A stretch of DNA of 64,000 bases from Aquimarina aggregata (GTDB taxonomy: Bacteria; Bacteroidota; Bacteroidia; Flavobacteriales; Flavobacteriaceae), in the NCBI RefSeq assembly GCF_001632745.1, contig NZ_LQRT01000046.1, positions 310,001-374,000 of the forward strand. The letters run 5' to 3'. The position numbers and the translations under genes were made by a program. The notes below the pieces were generated by a model that did no database searches, had not been told where the DNA came from, and saw only the letters and a list, made by a program, of their open reading frames with translations. Positions 8,025 to 17,173 of this stretch are shown piece after piece (the stretch's first letter is position 1; each line of letters opens with the position of its first letter).

Positions 8025-9204
8025 AAAATCAAGAAACATATTACTATTGTTTGGGGTTGCATTATTAACCATCATTATAGTCGAAATTACAAGGCCTAAA
8101 CCTATAAATTGGAAATCTAGCTACACTTCTGTAGACAAAATTCCTTTTGGTAGTTATATCCTATACAATGAACTCAAGAACTCTAAAAAGGATAAAGCCG
8201 TGCATCTAGTTTCTGAAAATCCTTATCAATTTTTAAGTGACTCTAATTACAATCAAAACTCGGCTTATTTATTTGTAAACTCTTCCTTTAATTTTGATAA
8301 AAGGTCTTATGAAAAACTTATAGAATTTATCCAACAAGGTAACGATGTCTTTATTGCCGGGCGTTCTTTCGGAAATTTCTTAAAAGATTCTTTAAAAATA
8401 GAAACAGATATTGATTATCAAATAACTGAAGAAGAAATCACACCCACTTTCTTTTCAAAATCGTTACAAAAAGATTCATTACCAACATACAAAAAAGGTG
8501 TTTACAAAAGTGTTTTTAAGAGTTTTGACACTACAAAAACTACTGTTTTAGGGCATTTTAAAAATGACGAAGAGGCTCTTAACCAAGTAAACTTTATAAA
8601 AATCTCAGAAGGAAAAGGTAATTTATTTCTAAATACGCTTCCACAGGCCTTTTCTAATTATTATATGTTAAAAGGTAACGATCATTACGCAGCCACAAGT
8701 CTTGCTTTTTTAGAAGATCAATCTGCCTTATATTGGGACGATTATCTTAAAGATGGTCGTAAAGTAATCGACTCACCTATGCGATTTGTACTTAATCAGG
8801 TACCCTTGCAATGGGCGTATTACTTGTTGATTTTTGGGTTACTCGTATTCGTGATTTTCAGAGGTAAAAGAGAACAACGTATTATTCCTGTTGTAGAACC
8901 CTTACAAAACACATCGATAGAGTTTGCTAAGACCATAGGAGATCTTTATTTTCAGCATAAAGATTACAGTGATATCATATCTAAAAAAATCACCTATTTC
9001 TTAGAAAAATTAAGGAGTCAATATTATCTAAATACCAATGAGCTAAATGCTGAGTTTATTGATAAATTAGCAGTAAAAAGTAATCACTCACTTGAGGATA
9101 CGAAACGATTAATTGACTTGATTAACACATTAAAAGGAAGAGCCACTCATAGCGAGGCCGATCTAATCGAATTAAACAAAAGAATTGAAGCATTTATACT
9201 ATAG
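8017..9204 (+). CDS. DUF4350 domain membrane protein
   Basis: The 395-residue protein starts with a membrane helix (ILLLFGVALLTIIIVEI), then an extracytoplasmic GATase-like fold (IPFGSYILYNEL ... DVFIAGRSFGNFL), a second helix near residue 270 (WAYYLLIFGLLVFVIF) and a cytoplasmic helical tail. This is the DUF4350 arrangement. Start is TTG, overlapping the preceding stop by 8 bp (TTGGATAA), matching the GTGAATAA overlap one gene earlier. Role unknown; context ties it to the MoxR/DUF58 complex. Confidence 0.75.
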   Translation: MDKKSRNILLLFGVALLTIIIVEITRPKPINWKSSYTSVDKIPFGSYILYNELKNSKKDKAVHLVSENPYQFLSDSNYNQNSAYLFVNSSFNFDKRSYEKLIEFIQQGNDVFIAGRSFGNFLKDSLKIETDIDYQITEEEITPTFFSKSLQKDSLPTYKKGVYKSVFKSFDTTKTTVLGHFKNDEEALNQVNFIKISEGKGNLFLNTLPQAFSNYYMLKGNDHYAATSLAFLEDQSALYWDDYLKDGRKVIDSPMRFVLNQVPLQWAYYLLIFGLLVFVIFRGKREQRIIPVVEPLQNTSIEFAKTIGDLYFQHKDYSDIISKKITYFLEKLRSQYYLNTNELNAEFIDKLAVKSNHSLEDTKRLIDLINTLKGRATHSEADLIELNKRIEAFIL

Positions 9205-9207
9205 ATT

Positions 9208-10200
9208 ATGGAAGAAACGAATGAAAACCCTATAGAATTTAACAGTCGAATAGATCTAAAAAATCTGCAAGATGCCGTTCAACAAATCAAAGACGAATTA
9301 AGTAAAGTTATTATCGGTCAGCATGATATGATAGAGCTTTTAATTATCTCTATTCTAGCAGATGGTCATTCTCTAATAGAAGGGGTTCCTGGAGTTGCAA
9401 AAACAGTAACTGCCAAATTACTTGCTAAAACAATGCAAGTAGATTTTAGCAGAATTCAATTTACTCCGGATTTAATGCCTAGTGACATTTTAGGGACGTC
9501 GATATTTAATGTAAAAACTTCTGAATTCGAGTTTAAAAAAGGTCCAATATTTTCTAATATTATACTAATTGACGAAATTAACCGAGCTCCTGCAAAAACA
9601 CAAGCCGCAATGTTCGAAGTTATGGCAGAACGCCAAATAACTATAGACGGGATTGAAAATAAAATGCAAGCTCCATTTCTTGTGTTTGCTACACAAAACC
9701 CAATAGAACAAGAAGGTACATACGCCTTACCTGAAGCACAATTAGATCGATTTCTTTTTAAAATAAATGTGGGTTATCCATCAGTCGAGGAAGAAGTTAA
9801 AATACTTGAAGGGCACCATCACAGAAAAAGTGCCGTGGCTACCGAAATGATTAAACCTATTTTAAACGCAAAACAAATAGCTGAATATCAGGAGATCATT
9901 AAAAGTATTATTATAGAAGATAATTTATTAAAATATATTGCCTCTATTGTAAATAACACACGTAATAACGGAAACTTATATCTTGGGGCTTCGCCTAGAG
10001 CTTCAATTGCCATTATGAATGCAGCTAAAGCTATGGCCGCTATAAATGGTAGAGATTTTGTTACCCCAGATGATATCAAAAAAGTATCACCTTCTGTACT
10101 AAGACATCGAATCATACTAACTCCAGAACGCGAAATGGAAGGGTTTACTGCAGAAAAAGCAGTTATGCAAATTATAGAAACAATCGAAATACCTAGATAG
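9208..10200 (+). CDS. MoxR family AAA+ ATPase
   Basis: The 330-residue protein has Walker A (GVPGVAKT, about residues 57-64), Walker B with DEINR (IILIDEINRAPAKTQ), a sensor region (FATQNPIEQEGTYALPEAQLDRF) and the C-terminal lid domain of MoxR. MoxR ATPases act as chaperone-like modulators of partner proteins, frequently VWA or DUF58 proteins encoded next door. It starts 3 bp after the DUF4350 stop and its stop overlaps the DUF58 start by one base (TAGTG), so the two are likely made together. Confidence 0.93.
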   Translation: MEETNENPIEFNSRIDLKNLQDAVQQIKDELSKVIIGQHDMIELLIISILADGHSLIEGVPGVAKTVTAKLLAKTMQVDFSRIQFTPDLMPSDILGTSIFNVKTSEFEFKKGPIFSNIILIDEINRAPAKTQAAMFEVMAERQITIDGIENKMQAPFLVFATQNPIEQEGTYALPEAQLDRFLFKINVGYPSVEEEVKILEGHHHRKSAVATEMIKPILNAKQIAEYQEIIKSIIIEDNLLKYIASIVNNTRNNGNLYLGASPRASIAIMNAAKAMAAINGRDFVTPDDIKKVSPSVLRHRIILTPEREMEGFTAEKAVMQIIETIEIPR

Positions 10201-11534
10201 TGAAAGTCTTTTTTAAAAGTTTATACTTAAAAAAAACATTCTTTACCGCATTCTTTTCAATAGCGGTATTATTCATTGTTTCCTATTTTTTTGAAGATCT
10301 ATTGGGAGTTGCTAAACTATTATTCTATATTCTATTAATACTACTAGTTTTTGATATACTTCTGGTCTACAGAAATAAACTGGGTATACAAGCCAATAGG
10401 ATTTTACCCGAAAAGCTATCCAATGGTGATCAAAATACGATTACACTTTCGGTAATTAATAGGTACCAATTTAAAAGTAAAGTATCTATAATTGATGAAC
10501 TACCTATACAATTTCAACAAAGAAATTTTGGGATTACTGCCATATTAAAACCATCGCAAGAGCGAAAATTCACATATACTGTGCGCCCTACAGAGCGTGG
10601 AGAGTATCATTTTGGAAACCTTAATATTTTTTCTTCCTCCTTAATTGGGTTTATTGCTCGAAAGCAACAATATTCAACAGAGGCTATGGTTCCAAATTAC
10701 CCCTCTTTTTTGCAGCTTAAAAAATATGAATTTGTAGCCTTTACAAATAGATTAAAATTATATGGATTAAAAAAAATAAGAAGAATAGGCCATACACTTG
10801 AGTTTGAACAAATAAAAGAATATGTATCCGGTGATGATGTACGAAATATCAATTGGAAAGCTACCGCCAAAAGAAACCATTTAATGGTTAATCAATATCA
10901 GGACGAGAAATCACAACCTATTTATTCTGTAGTTGATACAGGAAGAGTAATGAAAATGCCATTTAACGAGTTAAGCTTATTAGATTATGCTATTAATGCA
11001 ACGCTGGTTATTTCTAATATTGCTATTAAAAAACAAGATAAAGCTGGAATGTTTACTTTTTCACGTAAGGTAGAAAACACTGTTGTAGCGCAACGTAGAA
11101 AAAGTCAAATGAGTCTAATACTAGAAACTTTGTATAATGTAAATACGGATTTTGCCGAGTCAGACTTTGCAAGGTTATATATTGACATTAAACGAAGTAT
11201 CACACATCGAAGTTTATTATTACTATATACTAATTTTGAAACATTAGATGCTTTACACAGACAGCTCCCCTATTTACAAGCTATTGCAAAAACACATTTA
11301 TTAGTTATTATTTTTTTTGAAAATACAGAACTTAAGTCTCTATTAGACATACCGGCAATAACAACGCAACAAATTTTTGAAAAAACAATAGCCGAAAAAT
11401 TCGTGTACGAAAAGAAAATGATTGTTAATGAACTAAGTAAGCATCGTATACATTCTATTCTTACGGCTCCTGAAGATCTTACTATAAATACAATTAATAA
11501 ATATTTAGAAATCAAAGCTAGAGGATTGTTATAG
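10200..11534 (+). CDS. DUF58 domain protein (MoxR partner)
   Basis: The 444-residue protein has two N-terminal membrane helices and the DUF58 signature: EFEQIKEYVSGDDVRNINWK then AKRNHLMVNQYQDE, near residues 200-240. The C-terminal part has a VWA-like fold; PIYSVVDTGR holds a partly degenerate metal-site region. Start is GTG at the last base of the moxR stop. DUF58/MoxR pairs occur across bacteria, but the process they serve here is unknown. It is the last gene of the operon and is followed by a strong bidirectional terminator. Confidence 0.87.
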   Translation: MKVFFKSLYLKKTFFTAFFSIAVLFIVSYFFEDLLGVAKLLFYILLILLVFDILLVYRNKLGIQANRILPEKLSNGDQNTITLSVINRYQFKSKVSIIDELPIQFQQRNFGITAILKPSQERKFTYTVRPTERGEYHFGNLNIFSSSLIGFIARKQQYSTEAMVPNYPSFLQLKKYEFVAFTNRLKLYGLKKIRRIGHTLEFEQIKEYVSGDDVRNINWKATAKRNHLMVNQYQDEKSQPIYSVVDTGRVMKMPFNELSLLDYAINATLVISNIAIKKQDKAGMFTFSRKVENTVVAQRRKSQMSLILETLYNVNTDFAESDFARLYIDIKRSITHRSLLLLYTNFETLDALHRQLPYLQAIAKTHLLVIIFFENTELKSLLDIPAITTQQIFEKTIAEKFVYEKKMIVNELSKHRIHSILTAPEDLTINTINKYLEIKARGLL

Positions 11535-11549
11535 ACGAATAAACAATCT

Positions 11550-11591
11550 ATAAGTTTAGCAAAATAGAATAATTTATTTTGCTAAACTTAT
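11550..11591. terminator. bidirectional terminator between convergent genes
   Basis: A perfect 17-bp stem (ATAAGTTTAGCAAAATA and its complement) with an 8-nt loop lies between the DUF58 gene and the lyase gene, each ending within 20 bp of it. Confidence 0.85.
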
Positions 11592-11610
11592 GAAAAGTGA
11601 ATTCTAAGAA

Positions 11611-12363
11611 TTACCAACTTATATTGGAAATTTTTGAATGTGATTGTCCACTTTTTTGATTGTAAGCACCGGTTTTCCAATAAAATTTACCATCCCAACC
11701 ATTTTTTTCTACCGTAAAGCTAAAGTCTTTATCTCCTCCCTTTATTGTAACAGTACGCTTATTAAAAGTAATTTTAAATGTTCCTGATGTCCCATCTTTT
11801 AATCGATGTGTTTTATTCTTAGCACCATTCTTTGTTCGATAATCAGCTTTAAAATAGCCATTTCCTTTACTATCACCATGGTACTCTATTTTTAAAGCTG
11901 GGCCACTACCAATATCATTATGAAGCTGCATAACAGTAAATCCGCCATGTTTTTTACCCTCTCCAACAACTTGAACCTTGGCTTCAAATGTTTTTTTAGC
12001 ATCTTGACTAAATCCATTTTTATACCTTAATTCAGAACGATTTGACTTACCTTTTGCTTTAAAAACCAAAACATTCTTAGAATCTCTAGAAAAACTAGCG
12101 TCATCGTGTGTGATACCTTTAAATTTTTCACTGGGTTTATTCGATTTATCTTTCGCTGGTTTCCCCATCTGTAATTTTGCTTTATCTACTGTCTTTCCTG
12201 AGACTTTAGCATTTACAGAAAGTTCACTAGATTCTGGTTCATCAATAGGGTCATCTTTAGAACAAGAAAACGCAAGCAATAAGAATGCGGAAATTAAAAA
12301 AAACAAACTCGACCTAAAGAAATTACTGTTTTCATTTTTGATTTTTACATTTTTAATCATCAT
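11611..12363 (-). CDS. PL7-like alginate lyase lipoprotein
   Basis: The 250-residue protein has a lipoprotein signal ending LLAFSC (Cys34), a disordered linker, then a jelly-roll domain with all three PL7 signatures in order: RSELR (109-113), QLH (146-148) and YWKTGAYNQ (228-236). The catalytic Arg, Gln, His and Tyr of the alginate lyase 2 superfamily are therefore present. The middle motif is QIH or QVH in most characterised alginate lyases, so QLH leaves substrate preference open; another uronate polymer is possible. It should act as a surface-anchored eliminase. No SusCD pair or other lyase is nearby, so it is not in a classical utilisation locus. Confidence 0.72.
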   Translation of the reverse strand: MMIKNVKIKNENSNFFRSSLFFLISAFLLLAFSCSKDDPIDEPESSELSVNAKVSGKTVDKAKLQMGKPAKDKSNKPSEKFKGITHDDASFSRDSKNVLVFKAKGKSNRSELRYKNGFSQDAKKTFEAKVQVVGEGKKHGGFTVMQLHNDIGSGPALKIEYHGDSKGNGYFKADYRTKNGAKNKTHRLKDGTSGTFKITFNKRTVTIKGGDKDFSFTVEKNGWDGKFYWKTGAYNQKSGQSHSKISNISW

Positions 12364-12460
12364 TATTTAAAAGTTTTAAAAGTTAACATGTCCAATATGA
12401 ACATATTTACCTCTATAACAAATAACTATGAATCCACCCTATCATAAAACTATACTAAAC

Positions 12461-12551
12461 ATTGTTAAACAATCATAAGACGCTAACGGTTGATCTTATG
12501 TTAAGTGTCTATTTATGCCACTAAAATCAATTTTTATGATCTAAATCATAA
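12461..12551. promoter_or_regulatory. three inverted repeats in a divergent promoter region
   Basis: ATTGTTAAACAAT (12461-12473), CATAAGA-N13-TCTTATG (12474-12500 overall) and TTATGAT CTAA ATCATAA (12534-12551) follow one another between the lyase and acetyltransferase genes. They could be operators. No binding protein is known. Confidence 0.3.
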
Positions 12552-12607
12552 TATTCATTAATTTTAAAACCATCAATTAGAAAATACTACAAAATAGATC
12601 ATCAAAA

Positions 12608-13141
12608 ATGACAAAAAAAACGGATACACAACATATCATACGAGAAGCCAAACCTAATGAATATCAAAAAATTGGAGAACTAATGGTTACTACGTATTCA
12701 CAGTTAAAAGATTTTCCGAACCAACAAGAAATACCTGAATATTATAAAATGTTGACCAACATTGGTGAATTAACCAAAAAACCCAAGGCTAGGTTACTTG
12801 TTTGCGTTTCTTCTACAAATGATATAATGGGCGGTGTTGTATACTTTGGAGACATGCAATATTATGGATCAGGTGGTAGCGCTACTAAAGAAAAACAAGC
12901 AGCTGGATTTAGATTACTTGCCGTAAGTCATGATTTTAGAAAAAGAGGAATAGGCAGACTATTGACAAAAGCTTGCATCGAAATTGGAAAAACAGAGAAA
13001 CAAAAGCAAATAATTATACACTCTACTAAGGCTATGCAAATAGCATGGGATATGTATGAGAAAATGGGCTTTACAAGATCTGAAGATTTAGATTTTACTG
13101 TAGACAATCTTATTGTTTTTGGGTTTAGACTTTATCTGTAG
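12608..13141 (+). CDS. GNAT family N-acetyltransferase
   Basis: The 177-residue protein has the GNAT fold signature: LLAVSHDFRKRGIGRLL (acetyl-CoA pyrophosphate loop R-K-R-G-I-G, near residues 115-120) and AWDMYEKMGFTRSEDL near the C-terminus. It should transfer an acetyl group from acetyl-CoA to an amine. The substrate cannot be read from the sequence. It stands alone between AT-rich regions rich in small palindromes. Confidence 0.85.
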   Translation: MTKKTDTQHIIREAKPNEYQKIGELMVTTYSQLKDFPNQQEIPEYYKMLTNIGELTKKPKARLLVCVSSTNDIMGGVVYFGDMQYYGSGGSATKEKQAAGFRLLAVSHDFRKRGIGRLLTKACIEIGKTEKQKQIIIHSTKAMQIAWDMYEKMGFTRSEDLDFTVDNLIVFGFRLYL

Positions 13142-13584
13142 GTTTAATTGTTTTCAAAAACATAACCAGCAACCACGTTTTCTAAGTACACTATTTCTAT
13201 CATTTTTAACCAAAACATTAGAATACCTTGTTAATTTAACAAAATGTAATGTTAATTTTTGTTAGTAGAAGTTAAAATTTTATTGTTAAACCTCAAGTAT
13301 ATTGAATGTAATCACATTCAATTTTAACATTTTTACCGTACATTTTGCAAGACAATCAAATTTGATATTTATAACTACCTAAATAATCTAAAATCAGATA
13401 TATAATTCTTTTAATGTTTATTAATAAACAAATGCAATTCTATTCTCTTCTATGCTATAACAGTTTTGCAAAAAAGGTTTTACCACACCCCAAACCTCCT
13501 GTGTTTACTGGATTTTGTTAAAATTTACTTTTATTTTTTTATATACATTCGCTGCCTTAATACAAACTCTTAATATAAAAAATT
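13142..13584. other. 443-bp intergenic region with inverted repeats
   Basis: No gene is visible. It holds a 15-bp palindrome TTGTTAATTTAACAA (13228-13242) and a perfect 9-bp inverted repeat ATTGAATGT AATC ACATTCAAT (13301-13322), 263 bp before the M57 peptidase gene. The rest is AT-rich leader. Confidence 0.5.
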
Positions 13585-14412
13585 ATGAAAAAAAATGTTT
13601 ATTACGGCTTTTTAGGATTAGCTATCGCCGGACTCGTTTCTTGTCAATCAGAACTTGAAGACGGACAGGATAACCAACAAGCATTACGTACTTCTCAAAT
13701 AGAATCTTTAGGATTTAGTTCTGAAGGAATGTATAATGCTACTATGGAGGGTAAATCAGGTATCGTAGTCGAAGGTGATATATTTTTAGATGATTCTATG
13801 ATTAGTAATCTTTTAGGTAATGATAAAGGTAGTAATGATGAAATTCAACAAAAACATTATGTTACTCCCAATTTGTTACCCAGAAATAGAGATGTCACTA
13901 TCGATGTATATTTAGATTCTTCTTACGGGTCTAATATGGTTGCTGCATTTAATGAAGCCCTAAGTCGATATAATGAATTGAACTTAAATGTTACCTTTAG
14001 AAGAACTTTTAGAGAACGAGGATCTGATATAGCCATACTTTCAAGAAACATTCCTAATACTCCTCGAGGAGGTACTGTTTTAGGAAGAAGTGCTGGATTT
14101 CCTAGAAATAGTAGACCGGCAACACCAATCACTTTAAACTCTCGTATATTTGGTGGTACTAATGTTCCTGCCGACACACCTACTGTAATTGCACATGAAA
14201 TTGGTCATGCTATTGGTTTCCGTCATACAGATTTTGCCGATCGTTCATTTAGTTGTGGTGGTGACTTTGATGCCGAAGGTAGAAGCGGCGCATTGTTTGT
14301 TCCTGGTACTCCTAGAGGTGCAGAAGCAGGTTCTTGGATGCTAGCTTGTAGTAATGGTAGTGATCGCCCATTTACAAGATCAGATAGAACTGCTTTACAG
14401 TTTGTTTACTAA
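13585..14412 (+). CDS. M57-type (HEIGH) zinc metallopeptidase lipoprotein
   Basis: The 275-residue protein has a lipoprotein signal with Cys20 (GLAIAGLVSC), a propeptide-like region to about residue 95 and a metallopeptidase domain with HEIGHAIGFRHTD. His204, His208 and His214 are the predicted zinc ligands and Glu205 the catalytic base. This is the extended metzincin-like motif of the dual-action HEIGH (Peptidase M57) family. The SWMLACSN segment downstream supplies the Met expected of a Met-turn. It is likely an exported, surface-anchored protease. A second member lies at 56304-57209 in the same window. Confidence 0.82.
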   Translation: MKKNVYYGFLGLAIAGLVSCQSELEDGQDNQQALRTSQIESLGFSSEGMYNATMEGKSGIVVEGDIFLDDSMISNLLGNDKGSNDEIQQKHYVTPNLLPRNRDVTIDVYLDSSYGSNMVAAFNEALSRYNELNLNVTFRRTFRERGSDIAILSRNIPNTPRGGTVLGRSAGFPRNSRPATPITLNSRIFGGTNVPADTPTVIAHEIGHAIGFRHTDFADRSFSCGGDFDAEGRSGALFVPGTPRGAEAGSWMLACSNGSDRPFTRSDRTALQFVY

Positions 14413-14438
14413 AAAGCAAAACCAATATATATAATTTT

Positions 14439-14470
14439 AAAAAGAGTGGAAATTGTTCCACTCTTTTTTT
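14439..14470 (+). terminator. terminator of the M57 gene
   Basis: AAAAAGAGTGGAA and TTCCACTCTTTTT pair perfectly over 13 bp with a 4-nt loop, followed by more T. Confidence 0.85.
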
Positions 14471-14616
14471 ATGTAACTCCTAATTGTGAATAGTTAATCA
14501 CATTTCATCCTATTAAAACGACAACTCGGTAGTTTAGATTGGGCAAAAGCTTCGTATTTATAGACATTTGAATCATCAAAATAAAACAAATTCTATACAT
14601 CAAAACTTAATATATT

Positions 14617-15039
14617 ATGAAAACTATTGCCTTATTAATAGCATTAATGATTTCAAATTTTATTCTTCAAGCTCAAGAAGAAACCAAAGGAATAACTATT
14701 ACTGTAACCGTACCAAATGTAACTAGTTCTGAAGGTGAAGTACTATTTGGCCTGTATGATGAAAGTACATTTTTAAAAGCCGCTCCTATCCAAGGTGAAA
14801 AAAGTAATATTGTAGATGGAGTAGCTACCATCACATTCAAAAACGTCCCTAAAGGAGTATTTGCGATTTCTTGTTTTCATGACAAGAATGGTAATAATAG
14901 AATGGATTTTGAAGATAATGGAATGCCTAAAGAAAACTATGGTATATCGAACAACAATATGAGTTATGGTCCCCCAGTATGGCAAGAAGCCAAATTTGAA
15001 GTGAATTCTGAAAATTTAGAAATGGAAATTAGAATGTAA
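14617..15039 (+). CDS. DUF2141 domain secreted protein
   Basis: The 140-residue protein has a Sec signal peptide (TIALLIALMISNFILQAQ) and the DUF2141 pattern: VLFGLYDESTFL, VPKGVFAISCFHDKNGNNRM and GMPKENYGISNN. The FHDKNGNNRMD loop resembles a calcium-binding loop. The family is an exported beta-sandwich of unknown role, sometimes found near iron-uptake genes. It is a single-gene unit with its own terminator. Confidence 0.82.
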   Translation: MKTIALLIALMISNFILQAQEETKGITITVTVPNVTSSEGEVLFGLYDESTFLKAAPIQGEKSNIVDGVATITFKNVPKGVFAISCFHDKNGNNRMDFEDNGMPKENYGISNNNMSYGPPVWQEAKFEVNSENLEMEIRM

Positions 15040-15050
15040 TATCAATTAAA

Positions 15051-15084
15051 AAAAAGAGGTTGCTTAAAAAAGTAACCTCTTTTT
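15051..15084. terminator. terminator between convergent genes
   Basis: AAAAAGAGGTTGC and GTAACCTCTTTTT pair with one G-U over an 8-nt loop, followed by a T-rich tract. It serves the DUF2141 gene and possibly the TlpA-like gene on the other strand. Confidence 0.8.
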
Positions 15085-15140
15085 AATTTATGCTGTCAAT
15101 AAATGTCAACAATGTTCTTTCTTAAGAATTTTATTAAAGT

Positions 15141-16643
15141 TTAGCTTTGTTCTTTTACAATACCTTTACTCACAAAAAGTTTCTTTAATCTCATATCTGA
15201 AGGTCTGGGAGCATTACTAGAAACAATATTTCCATCAGGATCTATTAGTATAAATTTTGGAATAGATTTTACAGCATATGATTTTATAAAATTAGAGTCA
15301 AAATCATGATCTGCTAAAAGTTGTATACCTCTTAATTGTTCTTTGTTTATATATTTTTTCCAAACATCACGATCTTCGATTTTATCAACCGAAATACTCA
15401 CAAATTCAATAGTGCTATTTTTATATTCTTCCTCTAATTCTTTCAAATAGGGAATTTCCCTTTTACAAGGTACGCACCAAGTAGCCCAAACATCTATATA
15501 TACATATTTACCTTTAAAGTCTACAAGACTACTCGTTCCTCCCAAAACATTTTCATAATTTTCAAAAACTGGTGATGGATTACCTACTTCAATCTTTTTT
15601 GCTTCTTTAATCACCTGTTCTACAACATTTATATAATTCTTGTCAACACTATTTTTTAGATAAAACTGTCTAAAATTTTCTCGAAATACTCCTGTACTTC
15701 CATTTATCCCAGTAATACTAGTTTTATAGAGATAATATTCTCTAAGAGGTGGGTAAGTAAAAGAATCTAAAATGAAAGTTTTATAATAGTATTGATTGGG
15801 TAGAAAAAACCTTTTATTTATAGTATCTGCTCTTCTATTTTTACTAGCATAGTGTCTCAACTTATTTTCTATAATGGTATTAAGCACTAAAGATTCTCCA
15901 AAAAACAATATAGAATCATTAATATTAATGTCCTTATCCACTATCGATTTTAAACTATCGATTTTCTTCTTCGGCAATTTATTTCTAAACGTTTCTTTAC
16001 GAAGACTATCCATTTTTTTTCTAAACTCAGGTTGTCGCATTTCATCTCCTTTTGCTTGACTAATCATGAATTTAGCCTTCTTAAATGCGTCTTGATTAAC
16101 GCCATAATTATCAGCATATGTTGTAAGTGCTAACACTGAGAATACTTCTAGCTTTTTACGTTCGGCACTAACAAAATTATTATCAAAATCAGAACTATTA
16201 AGTAGACGTTTAAGCTCTTCAATTTCTGTATGAATATCTTTTTTGTAATCCTTCAAATTCTTTTTGATAAGGTCATCAAAAGCACTTGAAGTAGTTTGGT
16301 ATCTATCATAAATCAATTTTGATTTTTGTAAAAAGTTATTTTCTTCGGCACCGATACCATCAAAAAGAACCTTATCCCCTTGAATCTTCATTTTTAGATC
16401 AAAACCAGGCGAGATATAAATCACAATATCATTAATAGTGTAATACCCTTTTTTAAGACTATCGGAGCTAATGACAAATTGATTTTCTTTATTTAACAGA
16501 ACTTCCTTAGAAAAGTTTCCGCGTTTATCAAAATTCACAAAATTTTGATCTATTTTTTCTATTGTACCAGCTATACTAATTTTTTCTTGACTACATGAAA
16601 TTAAGCCAATAATCAAAACTAAAAACACACTTCTATAAAACAT
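15141..16643 (-). CDS. TlpA-like thioredoxin-fold lipoprotein
   Basis: The 500-residue protein has a lipoprotein signal (FLVLIIGLISC, Cys17), a long alpha-helical or beta middle part (residues about 20-350) and a C-terminal thioredoxin domain with WATWCVPCKREIP and the cis-Pro region AVKSIPKFILIDPDG. It is expected to act as a periplasmic thiol-disulfide reductase at the membrane. Such large forms with an N-terminal DUF4369-like part are common in Bacteroidota. A 42-bp perfect palindrome begins 28 bp upstream of the start, so expression is probably controlled there. Confidence 0.82.
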   Translation of the reverse strand: MFYRSVFLVLIIGLISCSQEKISIAGTIEKIDQNFVNFDKRGNFSKEVLLNKENQFVISSDSLKKGYYTINDIVIYISPGFDLKMKIQGDKVLFDGIGAEENNFLQKSKLIYDRYQTTSSAFDDLIKKNLKDYKKDIHTEIEELKRLLNSSDFDNNFVSAERKKLEVFSVLALTTYADNYGVNQDAFKKAKFMISQAKGDEMRQPEFRKKMDSLRKETFRNKLPKKKIDSLKSIVDKDININDSILFFGESLVLNTIIENKLRHYASKNRRADTINKRFFLPNQYYYKTFILDSFTYPPLREYYLYKTSITGINGSTGVFRENFRQFYLKNSVDKNYINVVEQVIKEAKKIEVGNPSPVFENYENVLGGTSSLVDFKGKYVYIDVWATWCVPCKREIPYLKELEEEYKNSTIEFVSISVDKIEDRDVWKKYINKEQLRGIQLLADHDFDSNFIKSYAVKSIPKFILIDPDGNIVSSNAPRPSDMRLKKLFVSKGIVKEQS

Positions 16644-16670
16644 AATTTTTCTTTTTTTTAAGGCGACTAA

Positions 16671-16712
16671 TTTAAACTAAATAATTAGTTCAAACTAATT
16701 ATTTAGTTTAAA
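16671..16712. repeat. 42-bp perfect palindrome, 20-bp arms
   Basis: Left arm TTTAAACTAAATAATTAGTT and its exact complement are separated by CA. It lies 28 bp upstream of the TlpA-like start. There is no T-run, so a terminator is unlikely. An operator or cruciform fits better. Confidence 0.75.
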
Positions 16713-17112
16713 AATATTATTCACACAAAAATGCACCTCAAAAATCATCACAAACGTCACTATTATCCTCGTTAAAAGTTTTGAGAGTAATTTTAAACTC
16801 TTCTAATTTCAAACAATACAACACTACGTTTTCACAAGAACAGAATGTTAAAGAAAATTATCTAACATACATAAGGAGATACAAAATCATGCATGAGCCA
16901 ACGTATGAACGAGTTATAACATTATAAATGGATAATATTTAATTTAAAAAAATACTTGTATAAAAAAGTAGGGTAAATACGTTTTAAAATGTTTTTAATT
17001 AATACAAAAAACTGTCATGATTACTTTATAATAGAGACTCAATAATAGATATAAACTAAAATAAGATAAAAGAAACTGATCAATCTATCTACTCAAATTA
17101 CCTTTCAACTCT

Positions 17113-17120
17113 TAAATTTG
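17113..17120 (+). promoter_or_regulatory. -7 promoter box (TAAATTTG)
   Basis: It matches the Bacteroidota TAnnTTTG consensus 53 bp before the regulator gene. No good -33 TTG is seen at the usual distance, which would suit an activator-dependent promoter. Confidence 0.4.
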
Positions 17121-17173
17121 CGCGCCAATAAAATTACAACTACACTCTTTTCAACCTAAAAAAACCAGACATT

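Larger units (their letters stand above)
16644..17173. other. 530-bp divergent intergenic region
   Basis: It separates the TlpA-like gene and an HTH regulator. It contains a 42-bp palindrome (16671-16712), the motif AGTAGGGTAAA (16967-16977) and a -7-like TAAATTTG (17113-17120). No gene was found. Confidence 0.6.
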
